A DNA stretch of 64,000 bases from Phorcus lineatus (GCA_921293015.1 OV121098.1:11879016-11943015); one strand, 5' to 3'. Positions 1 through 13,069 are shown, numbered from the stretch's first letter. A program made the numbers and translations. The notes: generated by a model from the sequence alone, not told the origin.

Positions 1-80
1 TCTGACTAACTTATAAGAAATATTATGCTGTTATAAAAATTTATACTGCCTATTTTATATCATTTAGATGAATCTAGTTG

Positions 81-380
81 GGCGGGATAGCGCAGTGGTT
101 AGCGCGTTCGGCTTCGGAGGTCCATGGTTCGAATCTCGCCAGGTGCTCGGCAGTTTTGTCTGCAGTAGATAACTGTTCTACACGCAGTCAGGTTTGGGTG
201 TAATGCTACACTGAAATTCAACGCAGTACCACCCATGGTTCGCTAGTTCCACCCGATGCTCGCAGGTTTCAGCGCAATGCATAGCCACAATGGTGTTGCG
301 GGTTTTCTCCCTGCATTAATACTAGCAGCCGCGATATAAGTGAAATAATCTTAAAAAGCAGTGTTTAACACCACCTCACC
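81..380 (+). mobile_element. tRNA-headed SINE, family 1
   Basis: The head GGCGGGATAGCGCAGTGG is followed by a B-box (GGTTCGAATC), a body with TCTGCAGTAGA and GCATAGCCACAATGG, and a tail CACCACCTCACC. A 16-bp imperfect target duplication flanks it (65-80 and 381-396, TAGATGAA...). In better copies the anticodon arm resembles tRNA-Arg (CTTCGGATCAAGAG). Confidence 0.85.
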
Positions 381-924
381 TAGATGAACCTATTGGGGTT
401 TCAAAGCTTTTTCCTTAGTTTCTGTCTACATGGCAACCCTTTATGACTTTGTGATTTCTAAAACACTCTGTGTTTCCGGAGCATAATTGTGAAAGTACTT
501 GTCCTATCTTCTGTAGATTTGGTATACTTATATTCCATATCAAGTAGATATGTCTAGGAGTTTTTCATATATTTTTTCTGTTTCCATAGCAACAATTTTG
601 ATTTGTTCATAGTAGTTTTTTTTAAATTCTGAAACTATTATACTTATTTTCACCAGATGTGATATATGCCTCTACATTTCATTTCGGCGTTTGAGCTTCA
701 TTTGAAAAATAATGATTTATTTCCATGACAGCAACTTCTCTTTAAAGCACAGGCACATATTAGAATTCGTGGTAGAGTGAGACATCTGTTTTTAAAAGTA
801 GAAACATTCTCTGTAGTTAACTGGTTGTTATTGTTGTTAACTACGAAGCCTGCAGGATAGCCAGTTACGATATAAGAAGTGCGGACCTGTTTGTTTGATG
901 AGAGTAATACAGGAGTTCACCTTA
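381..924. other. Gene-poor stretch
   Basis: AT-rich sequence between a SINE and a MITE. No exon of the sushi-WSC gene or other feature was recognised. Confidence 0.6.
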
Positions 925-1376
925 TTAAAGAGCCACTCCGTGATTTTCATAACATATTATTTACCTTTGATACGAACCTAAATGTCATATGTGGTGATAT
1001 AAAATCAAAACATCTTAACTTTTCATGTCCAAAAGATATGAAATACTGGTTTTCCATGAAAATCTAAAAACAGCATTATAAATGCACAGATGTGTAGATA
1101 TCACGTCCAGTTTACATGTATACTAGTTATATAACCTAACAAACATTATCAAGACATAACTGTCCTCCTGGCTGTTTAGATAAGTCTCCAAAATTACGTT
1201 TTACTATTTGAAGCTCGCCACTGTCCGGTTTTCGATCATAATTGCGACGTTCTACCTTCATATTGTCTCTGTAAAAAAACAATAAGCTTTAAAATGTGTC
1301 TTTTTGGTAAGAGTCGATACTTCGCGATCAAATGACACCATTGATTAGGTTTGGCAATTCACAGAGTGGCTCTTTA
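925..1376. mobile_element. MITE, TTAAAG-ended family, copy 1
   Basis: It begins TTAAAGAGCCACTCCGTG and ends with its complement CACAGAGTGGCTCTTTAA. Its left 390 bp are nearly identical to 28402-28800. No functional ORF. Confidence 0.75.
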
Positions 1377-2390
1377 AAATTCATTGATTTTGAAGGGGTT
1401 GGGAAAGGGAGGGGAATGGAGAGGATTCTTTTCTGTACGTTGCCTTGACAACACTTATCATCTCGCGAGAACACGTTGTCTCAACCCTGGTCCACAGCGT
1501 TAAGAACCTTTCTATGTATTAGCCGAGATAACGAGTACTGTCTCCTTATGGAAACTCTTCCGATTCAATCGCGTACAATTATAGTCTATTTTGAATCAAG
1601 TGTTTATCTACTTTACATTGCATTGTCGTCAGTTGCCTTTGAATCCTTCAAAATCGTTTCTTCAGGGAAAGCAGTTTTTATTACTTGCATGCTTATGTAG
1701 TTTGTAAAAATCGAATTTGAAGTACAAGAACTGTAAAGGGGAGGTACATGTAGCACTTTTAAAAAATTGCCCCAATAAATATACATTTTTGCCAAACGCA
1801 ATATCTCCAGAGGGTCAAACACCTCATTACTCAAACCGTTTATCCCTAGTCGTAGGATCAAGCCAAAACTGCACGAGGCCATTTTAGTGTGAACACCTTG
1901 CAATCATTTAAGGTAGGGGAATGGGTTTGCGTAGCTGAATCGAACATGTTAAGTTCTCCCGAGAACTGCTTATCTTGATTAAAAAAGATTGCCTTGCAAT
2001 AGATATTTTTGTATTTACGTTTTCCTGAGATCACTTGTTTACCTAAAAACAAACGTGCTACCTCCCCTTTTAACGTTGATTTTAATGCCCCTTTTGGTCA
2101 GTGAGGGTAGTATTTAGATTTTTTACGAAGCTGATGTTCATGTTTTTGTTTGCAGTTATGTGATGTTTTATTGTTGTTGTTTTTGAGTTTTATTTCATTA
2201 TATGAAAGGATTTTGTATTTTCAGTAAAGTTTCCCCAGTTTTTAATGTAACTTTTACAGAGATGCATGTTCGACACCTATATACATTTACAGTTCTACAT
2301 GTATGGCCATATGGTAAGGGAAATGTGATAAAAATATTTAAATGGTAACACAAGTTTCAAATTTAAGAAATGCGTTATGTTTGTTGTCAG
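1377..2390. other. Intron or 5' flank of the sushi-WSC gene
   Basis: No sushi-like Cys pattern between splice sites is seen in any frame. Short open frames here look random. Confidence 0.55.
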
Positions 2391-2564
2391 TCGTAGACTG
2401 CGGTACACCGTCAGACGTGGAATACGCTGACTCGACACATGTAGGAACCACGTACGGCAATACGGCCACGTACACCTGCCGTACCGGATACGTATTTACT
2501 GGAACAAGTCTTGATGTGACCTGTACAGAGACAGGATGGAGCAGCCTTGATGGCGTTTGTGATA
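2391..2564 (+). CDS. Exon: sushi/CCP module 1
   Basis: The exon runs from a TTGTTGTCAG acceptor to a GATA|GTGAGT donor, phase 1 at both ends. It encodes the four-Cys sushi pattern with CGTP after the first Cys and GWSSLDGVC at the end. No exon for this gene is recognisable to its left. Confidence 0.85.
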
Positions 2565-5500
2565 GTGAGTATTTTGAACTAAATCATACATTTTTTCGGT
2601 AATTAACGAGCGAAAGCGACACAATAAATGAGATTTAATCTCTAATGTAAAATAAGTCACTAATGGGCAGGACATCCGACTTGGGTCGAGTTGCTAAAAT
2701 TTTGACCACAATGACCTTGAAACGTCAACTTTAACCCCTGCAATAATACTAGAAGCCGTGTTATAAGTGAAATTAACTAGAAAGCCGCGTTAAACCCGAT
2801 ATCTCAACTCCTCTCAAACATTACATTTGATAAAATCGTCATCTTCTAAAGCTGTGTACAGTGGTATCGGTAGGTCGTAAGAATGCTGAATGCAATGGTA
2901 TTAGCATGGGGGATACTGATTTGGTTTCAATGATAACACCAACAGCTACTAATGTTTTCTTTGTCCCTACACAGGCCAAGAGAGATGAAATAAACCAGTT
3001 CCCCCTAAGTTGTTAAGATATATCTATTTATGTATTGAGGGCATAAAATTATAGACATTTTGAACGTTCAGGGTATCGGTACTCCTCTTAACAACACAGC
3101 TGTTATGAAGCATGTCCATTTCATTTAAACTCTTGCCCAAGAACTACAAATAAGCGTTGAAGATTGAAGGGGTAAATGAAAAACGTCCACAGGTTTTGTG
3201 TTCGAGTTTGGAACATGTGTTCTCCTTTAATGTACCTCTTAAAGTTGCTGTTGTTTATTTCAAGTTGTCAATTGCGGTACCCCTGCTGGACATACAAATG
3301 CGGAAGTGACGTATGAAGCTATGACGTATGCTGCAACAGCAAACTACTCGTGTATCCTTGGTTACGAGTTCGTCGGGGGAACCCAGACTTCAACTTGTAC
3401 TGAATGGGGTTCCTGGGACGCCATTGATGGCAGCTGTACTCGTAAGTGTTGGGTATTATCAATTAACTATCAGTTGTCTGTCACTAATACAGTATTTACG
3501 TCTAGGCCATATAATTCGACAACGGGCAAATGCAAAGGACTGGGCCAATACAGGAAAACTTGGCCACACTAGACAAACTGGGCCAATACGATTCTGAGCA
3601 TGCGCAGACAAACGAATGGAGAAAGAGCCAAGTTCTCGTTTTAAAAAACTTTCATAAGTTATATCGGTTCACAAATCTCAATGATATTGATTTTGACGAG
3701 ATTGAACTCTTTAAGGTGACTCAAAATAAAAAGGGGTTGATAAATTGAAAAATTAAGTATTTCCGTTTTTGCTGATTTCGCGCAAACACAACGGACCTCG
3801 GACCTGTAACTGGGTCAATACGTAAATACAAAGGTAATAACATTAAAGCTCTGTGCGAAAGATCGCCTTTTATTAATAACAGATGTAACCAGTTTTGTAC
3901 TATACACTACCGTTAAAGAGGAAGTTCCAAAAATGGTAACAATAGTATTAAGTGATGTTTTCTGTGTATCATTTTGGGCTAATTCTTGGTATATGTAGCA
4001 GTAAGTGTTGTTGAAACACTACCGTGCAGAAGAAATGTTCCTGTTTCTCTTTTACTATCTTCAAACGATTGTTTGAAACAGTCGAAAACCGTACCGCTAA
4101 GTACTATAAAGTAGAAAATTCCCCGTTTTCTCTCTTGGTCACTTCAGCTGTCATTGTAAATGGTACAATACTTCAACAATCTAAAGTAAGTACATGGTTT
4201 CCCGTAATTAACATTTGTCACCAGATTTGGACAGCCGCGGATAGTTCATATGCAGAACTTCAAGCGTTGTGCTTCAACCATCGAATATTGTGATTGTCAA
4301 AAATTCCGACTGACACAGAAACTACAAGTTAAGTGAACATGAACAACTTGCAAATGATCCATTTTGTGAATGGCCAATCTGTTTCACGATAAGACGAATA
4401 CGCTTGCGCTCCACTTACGTAACCTGGGATGAAACCTCAGAAAAAGCTACGCGCTGTGGCATATGATCCAGCCGATCAAACAGGTTCACGATAAAGTTTC
4501 TGTCAGCCACAGAGAGCCTTTTCAAACACAATCGGCCTTTGCTCTTCCGCAACATGATGTCGTCCTTAGATAAGGTAGATGAAATCAAATGATGTTCCGT
4601 TTTATCAAAGTAGGTGTGGTAGATTTTTAACACACTGTTTAACAATAATCCACCACAAAGAACACAATCAAAAATCTTAAAACATTGCAAACGCTGTCAC
4701 TGCTTGACTATTTAAAAATAGTTTATAGGTCATAGGTCACAGTGCGTAGCTTTGATAATGGTTATATCCCAGGGTACAAAAGTGGAACAGTGGTGTATAA
4801 TTTTTTTAATCTGAGACCGGATAATGAATGGGTGGCTTTATATTCATCATTTCTTCACTCTTTCTATAAATCGCCGCTGTAAGTGATGTTTGAAATTCTG
4901 TATATAGAGTCCATTTAACGCATAGCATCATACTTCTGTGAATAACCTTAACTAAACTTATGTTTCTGATTTCAGTTATAACATGTGACCCACCACCAGA
5001 ATTACCAAATGCGGAAGTGACGTATTCAAATACGTCGTACGGTTCCTTAGCAACGTATACTTGTCTTATTGGCTATAGGTTTGAAGGAGGCAACCCGAAC
5101 ACAACATGTACGGAGAGCGCGGCGTGGACCACCCTAAATGGAACTTGTACTTGTGAGTGTGGTCAATAAATCTATAGTTTGAAAAACAAGATTTAATTAA
5201 AGTGACTGCTGTTGGGACGTACTTAATCATATTCAAGTGTCTGATTGACAAACGATTGATATGCCTTTTCAATAACGCATAATTATTTTTTCATATAAAT
5301 TGTTCCCAGCTAAATTCATCGGTAAACGCTCACTATATTTTTTCGAAGATTCAGCACAAGAACTCTATTTGAAAAGCAAATCTAGGGAAGTTTTATTTAG
5401 CTGATTTTATTAGCTATAGCAACATTTCTGTAGTTTGTGAGTGCCAAGTATATATATATACCCAGACTTTTCCGAGATTCTGATAGTCTCAGGTTTAAAG

Positions 5501-7887
5501 TTATATACTCATTTTTGCAAAGCAACTACATTATACTCGTAAGACTTACCGAACAAAAATATGATCACTTACATCAATCTTTCATGTCGCTTTTGCAATG
5601 ATTTTTATGTTAATGCCCTTTTCAAAGTTTACGTGACGCTTCTTATCGGAGCCTGCCAATTCAGCTCGATTAAGGACAAATCAATTGCACCCCATTAGAG
5701 TCGCGTCGCGAGTGTGATATAGCGATAATCTACAAATGGCAATGCCGATACTTGTAACAAACGCGTCTCTCATTGAGATTATCGCCTAGTTGTGTATTTC
5801 CTTATTTGAAGAAGGTAGGCATGAGCTATTTTCATTGCATTTTGGGTTTTATTTTATCTGTTCTACTTGTCTAAGTCTTGTCGTAAGGACGATGGGGAGG
5901 GATAAGGTGTTTTGTATGTTAATATTGAAGGCAAGAATGAAAGCAAAGTTCTGACGGAGAGGTTGAAGTGAGTGATGAACTCCATGTCTGGCGTGCATTA
6001 AAATATTTGCAAAAGTGATCTAATGACTTTTATGACAATACTGTTAAGGGTTCCTCCCTTTAAACGTACTAGCCTTTTTGATGTTCATTATGATATGAGT
6101 TGGCTTCCTAGAGGATATCATCAACTTTAAATCAGTCCCATTGTGTATCTCCTCTATTGCAGTGATATCATGTGGAGAACCTCCTGATATCGTCAATGCA
6201 ACCGTGACGTATCAGAATATGACGTATGGTAGCCTAGCAACGTATTCATGCATTGAGGGTTATATGTTACTTGGTGGTACGACTGATGTAAATTGCACCG
6301 ACTCAGGGACGTGGGCCAATCAGAGTGGCGCCTGTTATCGTAAGTTTCGTAAATCTCATTAAAACCAAATGGAACCATAATTATTTCTGATCTGAGAATT
6401 GTTCCACCATGGTTATGTCAGGAGATGATTGCTTCAAGCCAATCAGCAACGAGGCAACAAAGTCTTTGGCACGATTTGATAATTCAGCAGGTGTCTGATT
6501 ATTTGATACTACAATTGATTGATATAGAAAATTTACAGACAGGTCAGTTGACCACTACGAGCAGTATTCAGATCAGAAAAGCAGCGAGATGAAAGAGGTA
6601 GATTTGTCGGAGTTGAATGAGATTTACAGTGCCGCTGTGCCTGGCTGTGACTGGTCAGGATTTTCTGTCACAGTCTTCACTGTTCGGATGTTATTTGAAA
6701 ACATGAAAATGTAAACGTTTACATTGTTCGATATATGTCTTTAAAAAATGCACTTAAATGTTATTTTCAAGCTTCGAATATAACATCATATAATTCCCAA
6801 AGTAATTTCAGCCACAATTGTTTTCCGTCCGACTCAAATCTAAAATCTTATTTCTGAATAATGTAAAACAAGTTATCATAAAAAATCTTGTGAACTAAAA
6901 GAACAGACATCCTCATCCCATAAAGGCAGCTCAAGTCAGACTAACCGCTGTTTGAACACGAGAACTCGGGCTTCCGAATATTCCCCACGCTGCAAGCAAA
7001 CTGCAAACTATTAACCAATGAAAATACTGCTGCTAAGGAACGCTTGCTTACTATCACCTGATTCAGTCTGCATGTCACGTGACCGTGTTCTGTTAAGAAG
7101 ATGCAAAGTGCTAAGTCAAATTTATCCTACTTAATCCGAAACACCCGCAAACGATTAAGTTTTTTTTGCAAGTCCGTAGCAACGAATTAAAATATGATTA
7201 TGAAAATAAAAAATAATTGGGGTGCTAACGTAAGATGTGAAGTTTTTTCTTGCAGATGTTTATATATTTTATCGAATATTTTTCCAGGATATATTGGATG
7301 TTACAAGGACAATCCGCAAAGGTTGTTTGACGACGGGAAACTAATCTCCGAGATGACTCTGATCTCTTGCATCGATTACTGTCAAAACTACACATTTGCA
7401 GGTGCACAGGTATGAAATAATCCTTTAACTCCCGTCCTTAGTTTATCAGGACTCAATGTCTCACTGATGTACATTCCCTACCTCTTGGACCCATATGGGA
7501 GGTTAAAATACGTTTTTGATATTTTTTAAGTGACCCAATCTGAATTAATTTAGATACAAAGTTTCTTTGGATATAAGGTCATACACAATAATCAAAGACG
7601 ATAATTTCCAGTGGAGGATCCAATTATAGATTCAAGTTAATAAAAATAATTTGAAATATGAATGGTTTTATAGTAAAACATATTATAACGTAACAATAGC
7701 CCCCATCCCCCCTTTTTTGACAATATCAGAATCACTGTTTCAGAACGGAGGAGAGTGCTATTGTGGGAACGAGCTAGACGAGACAAATTTCCCGAAAGTA
7801 TCAGAGACAGATTGCAGCTCCCCATGCTCGGGAGACTCGTCACAGATTTGTGGAGGAAGTTGGCGATCATCCGTGTTTAGACTCTGA
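2391..7887 (+). CDS. Sushi(CCP)x4-WSC domain protein, 3' part of gene
   Basis: Six exons join in phase: 2391-2564, 3265-3441, 4976-5152, 6163-6339, 7288-7409 and 7744-7887 (TGA). The first four are 58-59 codon, phase 1-1 exons, each one complete sushi/CCP module with four Cys (for example VDCGTP near the start, ATYTC, DVTC and GVC in module 1). The last two make one WSC domain, starting YIGCYKDNPQRLF and ending with SSPCSGDSSQICGGSW and SSVFRL before the stop. Sushi modules bind proteins or glycans; WSC domains bind carbohydrate. Several N-glycosylation sequons (NYS, NTS, NMT, NQS) fit an extracellular protein. No start codon, signal peptide or membrane anchor is seen, so the 5' exons must lie left of the window or unrecognised before 2391. 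Function is unknown; a secreted lectin or innate-immune role is inference. Confidence 0.85.
2732..2812 (+). mobile_element. SINE family 1 tail fragment
   Basis: The stretch CTGCAATAATACTAGAAGCC and the following GTTAAACC match the SINE 3' part. It lies between sushi exons 1 and 2. Confidence 0.6.
3265..3441 (+). CDS. Exon: sushi/CCP module 2
   Basis: The acceptor is TTTATTTCAAG and the donor C|GTAAGT, phase 1-1, 177 nt. It encodes VNCGTPAGHTNAEVTY through SWDAIDGSC, a full four-Cys sushi module. Confidence 0.85.
3442..4975. other. Intron between sushi exons 2 and 3
   Basis: It contains short repeated text (CTGGGCCAATACAGG / CTGGGCCAATACGATT, 3540-3595) and a minus-strand open stretch at 4415-4690 of no recognised family. 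No exon is supported. Confidence 0.5.
4976..5152 (+). CDS. Exon: sushi/CCP module 3
   Basis: The acceptor is CTGATTTCAG and the donor T|GTGAGT, phase 1-1, 177 nt. It starts ITCDPPPELPNAEVTYSNTS and closes with WTTLNGTC. It shares NAEVTY with module 2, suggesting the modules arose by exon duplication. Confidence 0.85.
6163..6339 (+). CDS. Exon: sushi/CCP module 4
   Basis: The acceptor is CTCTATTGCAG and the donor C|GTAAGT, phase 1-1, 177 nt. It starts ISCGEPPDIVNATVTYQNMT and ends WANQSGAC. It is the last sushi module before the WSC exons. Confidence 0.85.
7288..7409 (+). CDS. Exon: WSC domain, first half
   Basis: The acceptor is ATTTTTCCAG and the donor CAG|GTATGA, phase 1 in and phase 0 out, 122 nt. 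It encodes YIGCYKDNPQRLF, then SCIDYCQNYTFAGAQ, the N-terminal half of a WSC domain. Confidence 0.88.
7744..7887 (+). CDS. Exon: WSC domain, second half, and stop
   Basis: The acceptor is CACTGTTTCAG, phase 0. The exon encodes NGGECYCGN, then VSETDCSSPCSGDSSQICGG, and ends SSVFRL-stop. The spacing of the last Cys residues and CGGSW is typical of WSC domains. The protein stops immediately after the domain. Confidence 0.88.
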   Translation, partial: NGGECYCGNELDETNFPKVSETDCSSPCSGDSSQICGGSWRSSVFRL

Positions 7888-7933
7888 CAAAGCAACAGGC
7901 AACAAAAGGCAACTTTTAAAAAATTGGAAGAAA

Positions 7934-7939
7934 AATAAA
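7934..7939 (+). promoter_or_regulatory. Candidate poly(A) signal of the sushi-WSC gene
   Basis: An AATAAA lies 47 nt after the TGA at 7887. The distance is short but usable; there is no transcript evidence. Confidence 0.4.
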
Positions 7940-9154
7940 AAGATCTTTTAGGCATAGTTTCAAGGTTCAATAACAGCAGTATAGCTAGGAAGAAATGTAT
8001 GTACGCAAGAATATTATAATAATAATTTATGTTATATAAATTATGTTATATGCTCATTGACGGGAAGAAAAGAATGTACGCAAGAATAATGAATTATGTT
8101 ATATGGTCCTTGAGGGGTACTGCAGCTCCCTATTTCAGTAGCAACCAAAACATGTCACCTCCAATTATCAAAAACTCCTGTGTTTCCCTTGATGAGGGAA
8201 ACATCACAAACATGACCACCATGTCTAGCAATATTTTTCACTTTTCATGTTATTAAAGTGGTGTGTTCCAATTTATTTTGAATATTTGATTCTCCAAGAG
8301 CTGTTGTCTCTTATCATCTCCTTAAATAATATAATGACTTTGATATGATAAGAAACCAGGTATATGTGTGTACAATCAATTTATACGTAAAATGTAATGT
8401 AATGCTGTCGTATTAAAAAAAGCTCCAATGTTTACGGTCATAAATCTAAACCTATTTCCTGTTTATTGTCACTTCGCTGATAAGCATTGAGATGATAATT
8501 TACAGAAACATCCACTAGTTGTCGATGAAATAACACCATTCAGAAATTAATGACATTCTTAATCTAAGATCTTAAAAGACCATGTCTGTTTCAATATTTG
8601 ACTTATCTTGATCTCGTGACCTTGACCTTTCAATTCAGATCACACGGTCTAAAAACATTTTTGCTTTTTGTGACATTGACCTTAGCTTCAACACAACGAA
8701 AACCTTTTCAAATCATGGTACTTCTTCATATAGTTGATATATACCAAATAAGAACCTCATAGCACAAACTTTTGAGTAACCTTGTTTACAAGGATTTTTC
8801 ATGATTTTATTACTTATGACCTTGACCTTTGACATAATTTTCAGGGGGATGTAGGCCTAATCAATAAATGGTTTCTTGGCTCAAATGCGCTTCATCAGGT
8901 TCGTAGATATATCCCAGTTTCCATTTACGGGCACGAAAGATATCCAAGGTGGCGTTTACTTTGTCGCACCTTTTTTTTATATTACATGAGAACTATGAAT
9001 ACGTGAATGTACATTTAGAGTCTGGTGTCCGTGGTCATCAGCGAGGTTGAAACGTCATTATCGCCGCCTTGATGACCCAAATACTTTCTCAAAGTCGACG
9101 GAAAGTTCACATGGTTTTCATAATTGGTGAAAGGATTGTTTACTACTAATGAAT
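7940..9154. other. Intergenic, repeat remnants
   Basis: A local duplication (ATGTACGCAAGAATA at about 7998 and 8075) and TGACCTTGACCTTT-type motifs near 8618 and 8816, common in mollusc repeats, are seen. No gene. Confidence 0.5.
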
Positions 9155-10414
9155 GTTGCAGACTTGCCTAGCCCCCTTATGAAGAAAATAGTAAGATCAG
9201 CAAAATAAATTGGTAAGGCAGGGGTCATTGATAGTAAGGCATGTTATGTTAAGAAGAAATCAAGAAAAACATTAATTATTTAGAAGATCGACGAATACTT
9301 AACTCGACGATAGATAAATAGTCATCTTTGAATTTCTGGGCCCATTGCTGGATTGACACGTTTTTTGATGGGAGGTTCATCCTCAAGCTTGTCTCGACTT
9401 CGTTTTTCCGCCATGTTTTGTCTGTCGCAATCGATTGGAATAACCGGTTGAAAAAAATAACCAGACCTGGTGCCGGTAATTTTTAATTAAGTGTCAACAA
9501 CTTACTGGACTGATCATCGTGGATAATAATTTGGAATAACTATGGTCAAAAGTAATATTCGTTATTCATTTTAACAAATATTTACAAAATATTAATGATT
9601 GCTGACATCACCATTAATTGATTACTACATGAACTAGATTATCGATCTGAAGCGAACGTAACTCGAATTCCACGAGTCGATGCCGTTGCGAGTTTGAGTT
9701 TCATTTATTCTAATACTTCATCCATATTTTATTTTGTGTGATGCAGAAATGTTTTATCACAATAATTTGCCGTAATTATGACACTATTAACATCGCCAGC
9801 TCTCATTGGGGTTTCAAGTTATTAATAGCATAGCACGTGTTTGAGTTTTTCCATTCTGATTCATTAACATTAGTTATATCGCTGTTAAGATTGTATCATC
9901 AATGTTCATAACTGAATTATTTTATAAATGCATATTAATTATTTCTTTTTTTTATTGATTTGTGAATAATAAACAGGAAGTATAATTAAAAAAATTATTT
10001 ATTGACAGCAGATTTAGGTTCGTGTAAACAGAGGCTGTTCCATGTTCCTCCCTCGATATCATCTCTCAACCAGTCAGCAAGCTCATTTCCTCAGATAACG
10101 ATATGACGAAATAGAACAGCCACAAATTGTCCGAGAGAAGGGTATTTTATTTTCTGATTTTTCTCGCATACGATGCAAAGATCATTTATTTGTAATGTTT
10201 AACATATGTCTTTTGTTTTCCATTGCTTGAAGTATCGATAGTACCTTTGTAAATATCAAGGATATGCCTAAATATAGGCCTAGTATTTCCATTATATTTT
10301 ACCATTTATTTGGTAAGTCGTAAGGAATTTCAGTGTTATCGTAAGGTCGTAATTTAGCACCAAAAATAGTAAGCCTTACGCCAAAATCGTAAGGGTAGGC
10401 AAGTCTGAATTGTT
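9155..10414. mobile_element. Possible inverted-repeat DNA element
   Basis: GCAGACTTGCCTAGCCCC at the left is mirrored by GGTAGGCAAGTCTGAATTG at the right, and GTAAG-rich text follows both ends internally. No transposase was recognised. Confidence 0.4.
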
Positions 10415-11231
10415 GGCTGTTGTTATCTCAGGAAGTGCTTCTGGGAAAATCCAGAAGGCATTTGCTCCCAACAGAGGGTGCTTCGTCATAAATTCCTATA
10501 CAGCCTCTGTACGAAGGTTTCTCGGGCTTCAGGCAGTTTCCCCTACCGGCGCTATATTGCAACTTAAACTACCTGGCACTATTTCAGCCAATGAAAACAC
10601 CGAATGCATGAATAACATATCTATTGTGACAAAGGCTTATGCAATGATGCCGTCGCAAAATGAGGCGTTATCTGCAAGGTGCATATTCGAATAAAGTTTA
10701 GCTTTTGTAAAGCTTCCGGAAATAACTCAGGCGATGTGAATGATAACTTTTGAAACGGCGTCGCTGATTGCACAACTAACTTTGATTGCATCCAACCAGC
10801 GTTCTACATTTGTTCTCTTGAGTTTAGGTTGTGACCGATGTTCCGACATGGTTTGTCCGTGTTCCGTTCTCAGAAGAAAGTATATTCCTCAACAGTTTTA
10901 ATCAAAATCCCTTAATTATTCCTTTACATCCTTATGGTCTTTTCATTTATCGTTATTTATCAAGCATAGTGTTAGAATTAGAGATGAACTGTTTAAAAAA
11001 GAAATTCCTCCTAGTAACTAAAACGAGATCTTTCAACTGTCATTTTGTTATCAAACATTTGATCTGTATATTATATCGATTGTGTTCACTACTTGTTTAT
11101 GTACTTTTGTATGTGGACCGGAGGCCTTAAATACAATAAATTCTTTGACTTTGACATGGTTTGTTCTTTCCTCGTTGCTACACTTTACATACTGTGTTCC
11201 GTACATTTTGTCGTTTTGGAGTAAGAGATTG
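10415..11231. other. Intergenic
   Basis: Two 94-99 codon open stretches (10410-10694, 10831-11130) show no domain or conserved motif. I see nothing else. Confidence 0.5.
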
Positions 11232-11547
11232 GAGGTGAGATGATATGGGGTTTAACGCTGCTTTCACGATTATTCACGTATATCGCGGCTGCTAGTATTA
11301 TGGCAGGGGGAAAGCCCGCAACACCATCGTGGCTATGCATTACGGTGAAACCTGCGAGCATCGGCTGGAACTAGCGAACCATGGGTGGTACTGCGCTGAA
11401 ATTCAGTGTAGCATTGCACCTAAACCTTACTGCGTGTAAAACAGTTCTCTACTGCAGACAAAGTTGCCGAGCCCCTGGCGGGATTCAAACCTTGGACCTC
11501 TTGATCCGAAGCCGAACGCGCTATAACCATTGCGATATCCCGCCCCC
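11232..11547 (-). mobile_element. tRNA-headed SINE, family 1
   Basis: A near full-length reverse copy: tail complement at 11232, body GTGGCTATGCATTACGG, and head complement GCGATATCCCGCCCCC at the right end. Confidence 0.82.
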
Positions 11548-12782
11548 AACAGATTTGAACATTCAATAATTCGCCAACGTTCATTTTCTGTCAGCCTTGG
11601 TATATGAATGTCTGATTTTGACGATCATGTTCATTTCTATGTTCCTTTACCGGCAATTTCAGAGTTCTTACACGGTATATTCAGCAAACTTCTTTTGCAA
11701 AGTGGTTTTCCCATTATTTACAAGCATTACCTTGACAGGTGCGCATTGGTAATCTGCCGTAATGCCGTGAACCCGTTTTGAATTCATAAGTAAGTATTTT
11801 CACATGAAACATCTGTGTCGCAAAATCTTTTTGACGGCAATATTAAGGAAACTAACTTTTAGCTATAAGAAAAAGCGTAAATTGATAGAATATGCAAAAC
11901 CAAAAACATTGTGTCAATCTCTTCAAGCATCGGCCATTTCAGTGTGAAACCCTAAAAATAATCATTTTTATAAAGGAGATGACTTTTCTTTGCATAACGA
12001 AATGTTGTATAATCGTTTAGTAAATCCTCGAATTGATCATAAACGAGTGTCTTGCAATTTGTAACATTTGTTATTTATCATTTCATTTTCAATTTTGTGA
12101 TATTATTTTTTTCTCTCAGAAAATGAGCTACAGTGCCATAAATGAAATAATGAGAATAAAGAAATAAGTCACAATTAAAGACATTTTATTTTAACAAGAA
12201 TATCTAGATTGTCAATGTTAACATATTTGGAGAACGTCAACGATAATATACTAACTTCCAATAAATCCTGATAACATATCAAGATCTTGGCCATGGAGTC
12301 ATACATAACTAACAACAATAAGTGAATCAAAATGTGATTTGAAGACGATGGCGGATCCAGAAGTGTTCAAAAGGGTTTAAAATGTTGGAAACAGAGACCT
12401 ATGGGGATAATCTTTTTGAAACTAAAATGTTTGTGGAGGGCCGGTTGTGGGAGGGCTGGTTGTGGGAGTAGGTGAAAAACACAACGTGTTCAAATACCTG
12501 CCTGCCAAGCGCATTGCTGGTTTATTTCAGACTTGTTGGAGAAGGGTTAAGTAAGCGCCCCTGGCTTGTGTGCGTTTAGGTATAATAACAGTTTCAACAT
12601 TGCAGGACTTTTCAAATGTTAAGGACGGTTCGTGGATTGTTAAAACCAAATGCCCCACTTTCCAGTATTAAACACAAATCATTTCAAACGATCGACCACT
12701 TGACACCACCGAATCCGTAGACCTGATCGAGCCACTAGAAAGAACATTGACTGTCATGACATCTCCGTTGTCTTTGCTGCGT
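11548..12782. other. Intergenic
   Basis: AT-rich sequence with no supported feature. Confidence 0.5.
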
Positions 12783-12903
12783 GCACCGGTGCTAGTATTA
12801 TTGCTTGGAAAAGGTCTGACAACACCATTTGGGCTATGCATTGCGGTGAAACCTGTGAGCATCTTCACCTGTGAGCATCAGCTGAAACTAACGAACCATG
12901 GGT
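12783..12903 (-). mobile_element. SINE family 1 body fragment
   Basis: It contains GGGCTATGCATTGCGGTGAA and AACGAACCATGGGTG, matching the middle of the SINE. Both ends are missing. Confidence 0.6.
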
Positions 12904-13069
12904 GCGTATACAATTCTAATAATCGAATTGAACAACAGCTTTATGTGCGTGCAGAAGCCAAACTCGTATATGCAAATCACATGTTAACTAGTTTTATAAA
13001 CCTATTATGCACTATTAGAACAAAGCTGTAAAGCCAGGATTATTCCATGTGTACGGATTAAGTGAGCAA

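Noticed and set aside
4415-4690. 91-codon minus-strand ORF with LCLKRLSVADRNFIVNLFDR
   Set aside because: It faintly resembles transposon-derived protein text, but I could not assign it to a family.
8618-8836. Nuclear receptor response elements (TGACCTTGACCTTTGAC, DR1-like)
   Set aside because: Such motifs are common in degenerate repeats of this kind and recur here without a promoter context; no link to the receptor gene is supported.
10410-11130. Two 94-99 codon ORFs
   Set aside because: Low-complexity or random composition with no conserved motif; probably chance or old transposon sequence.
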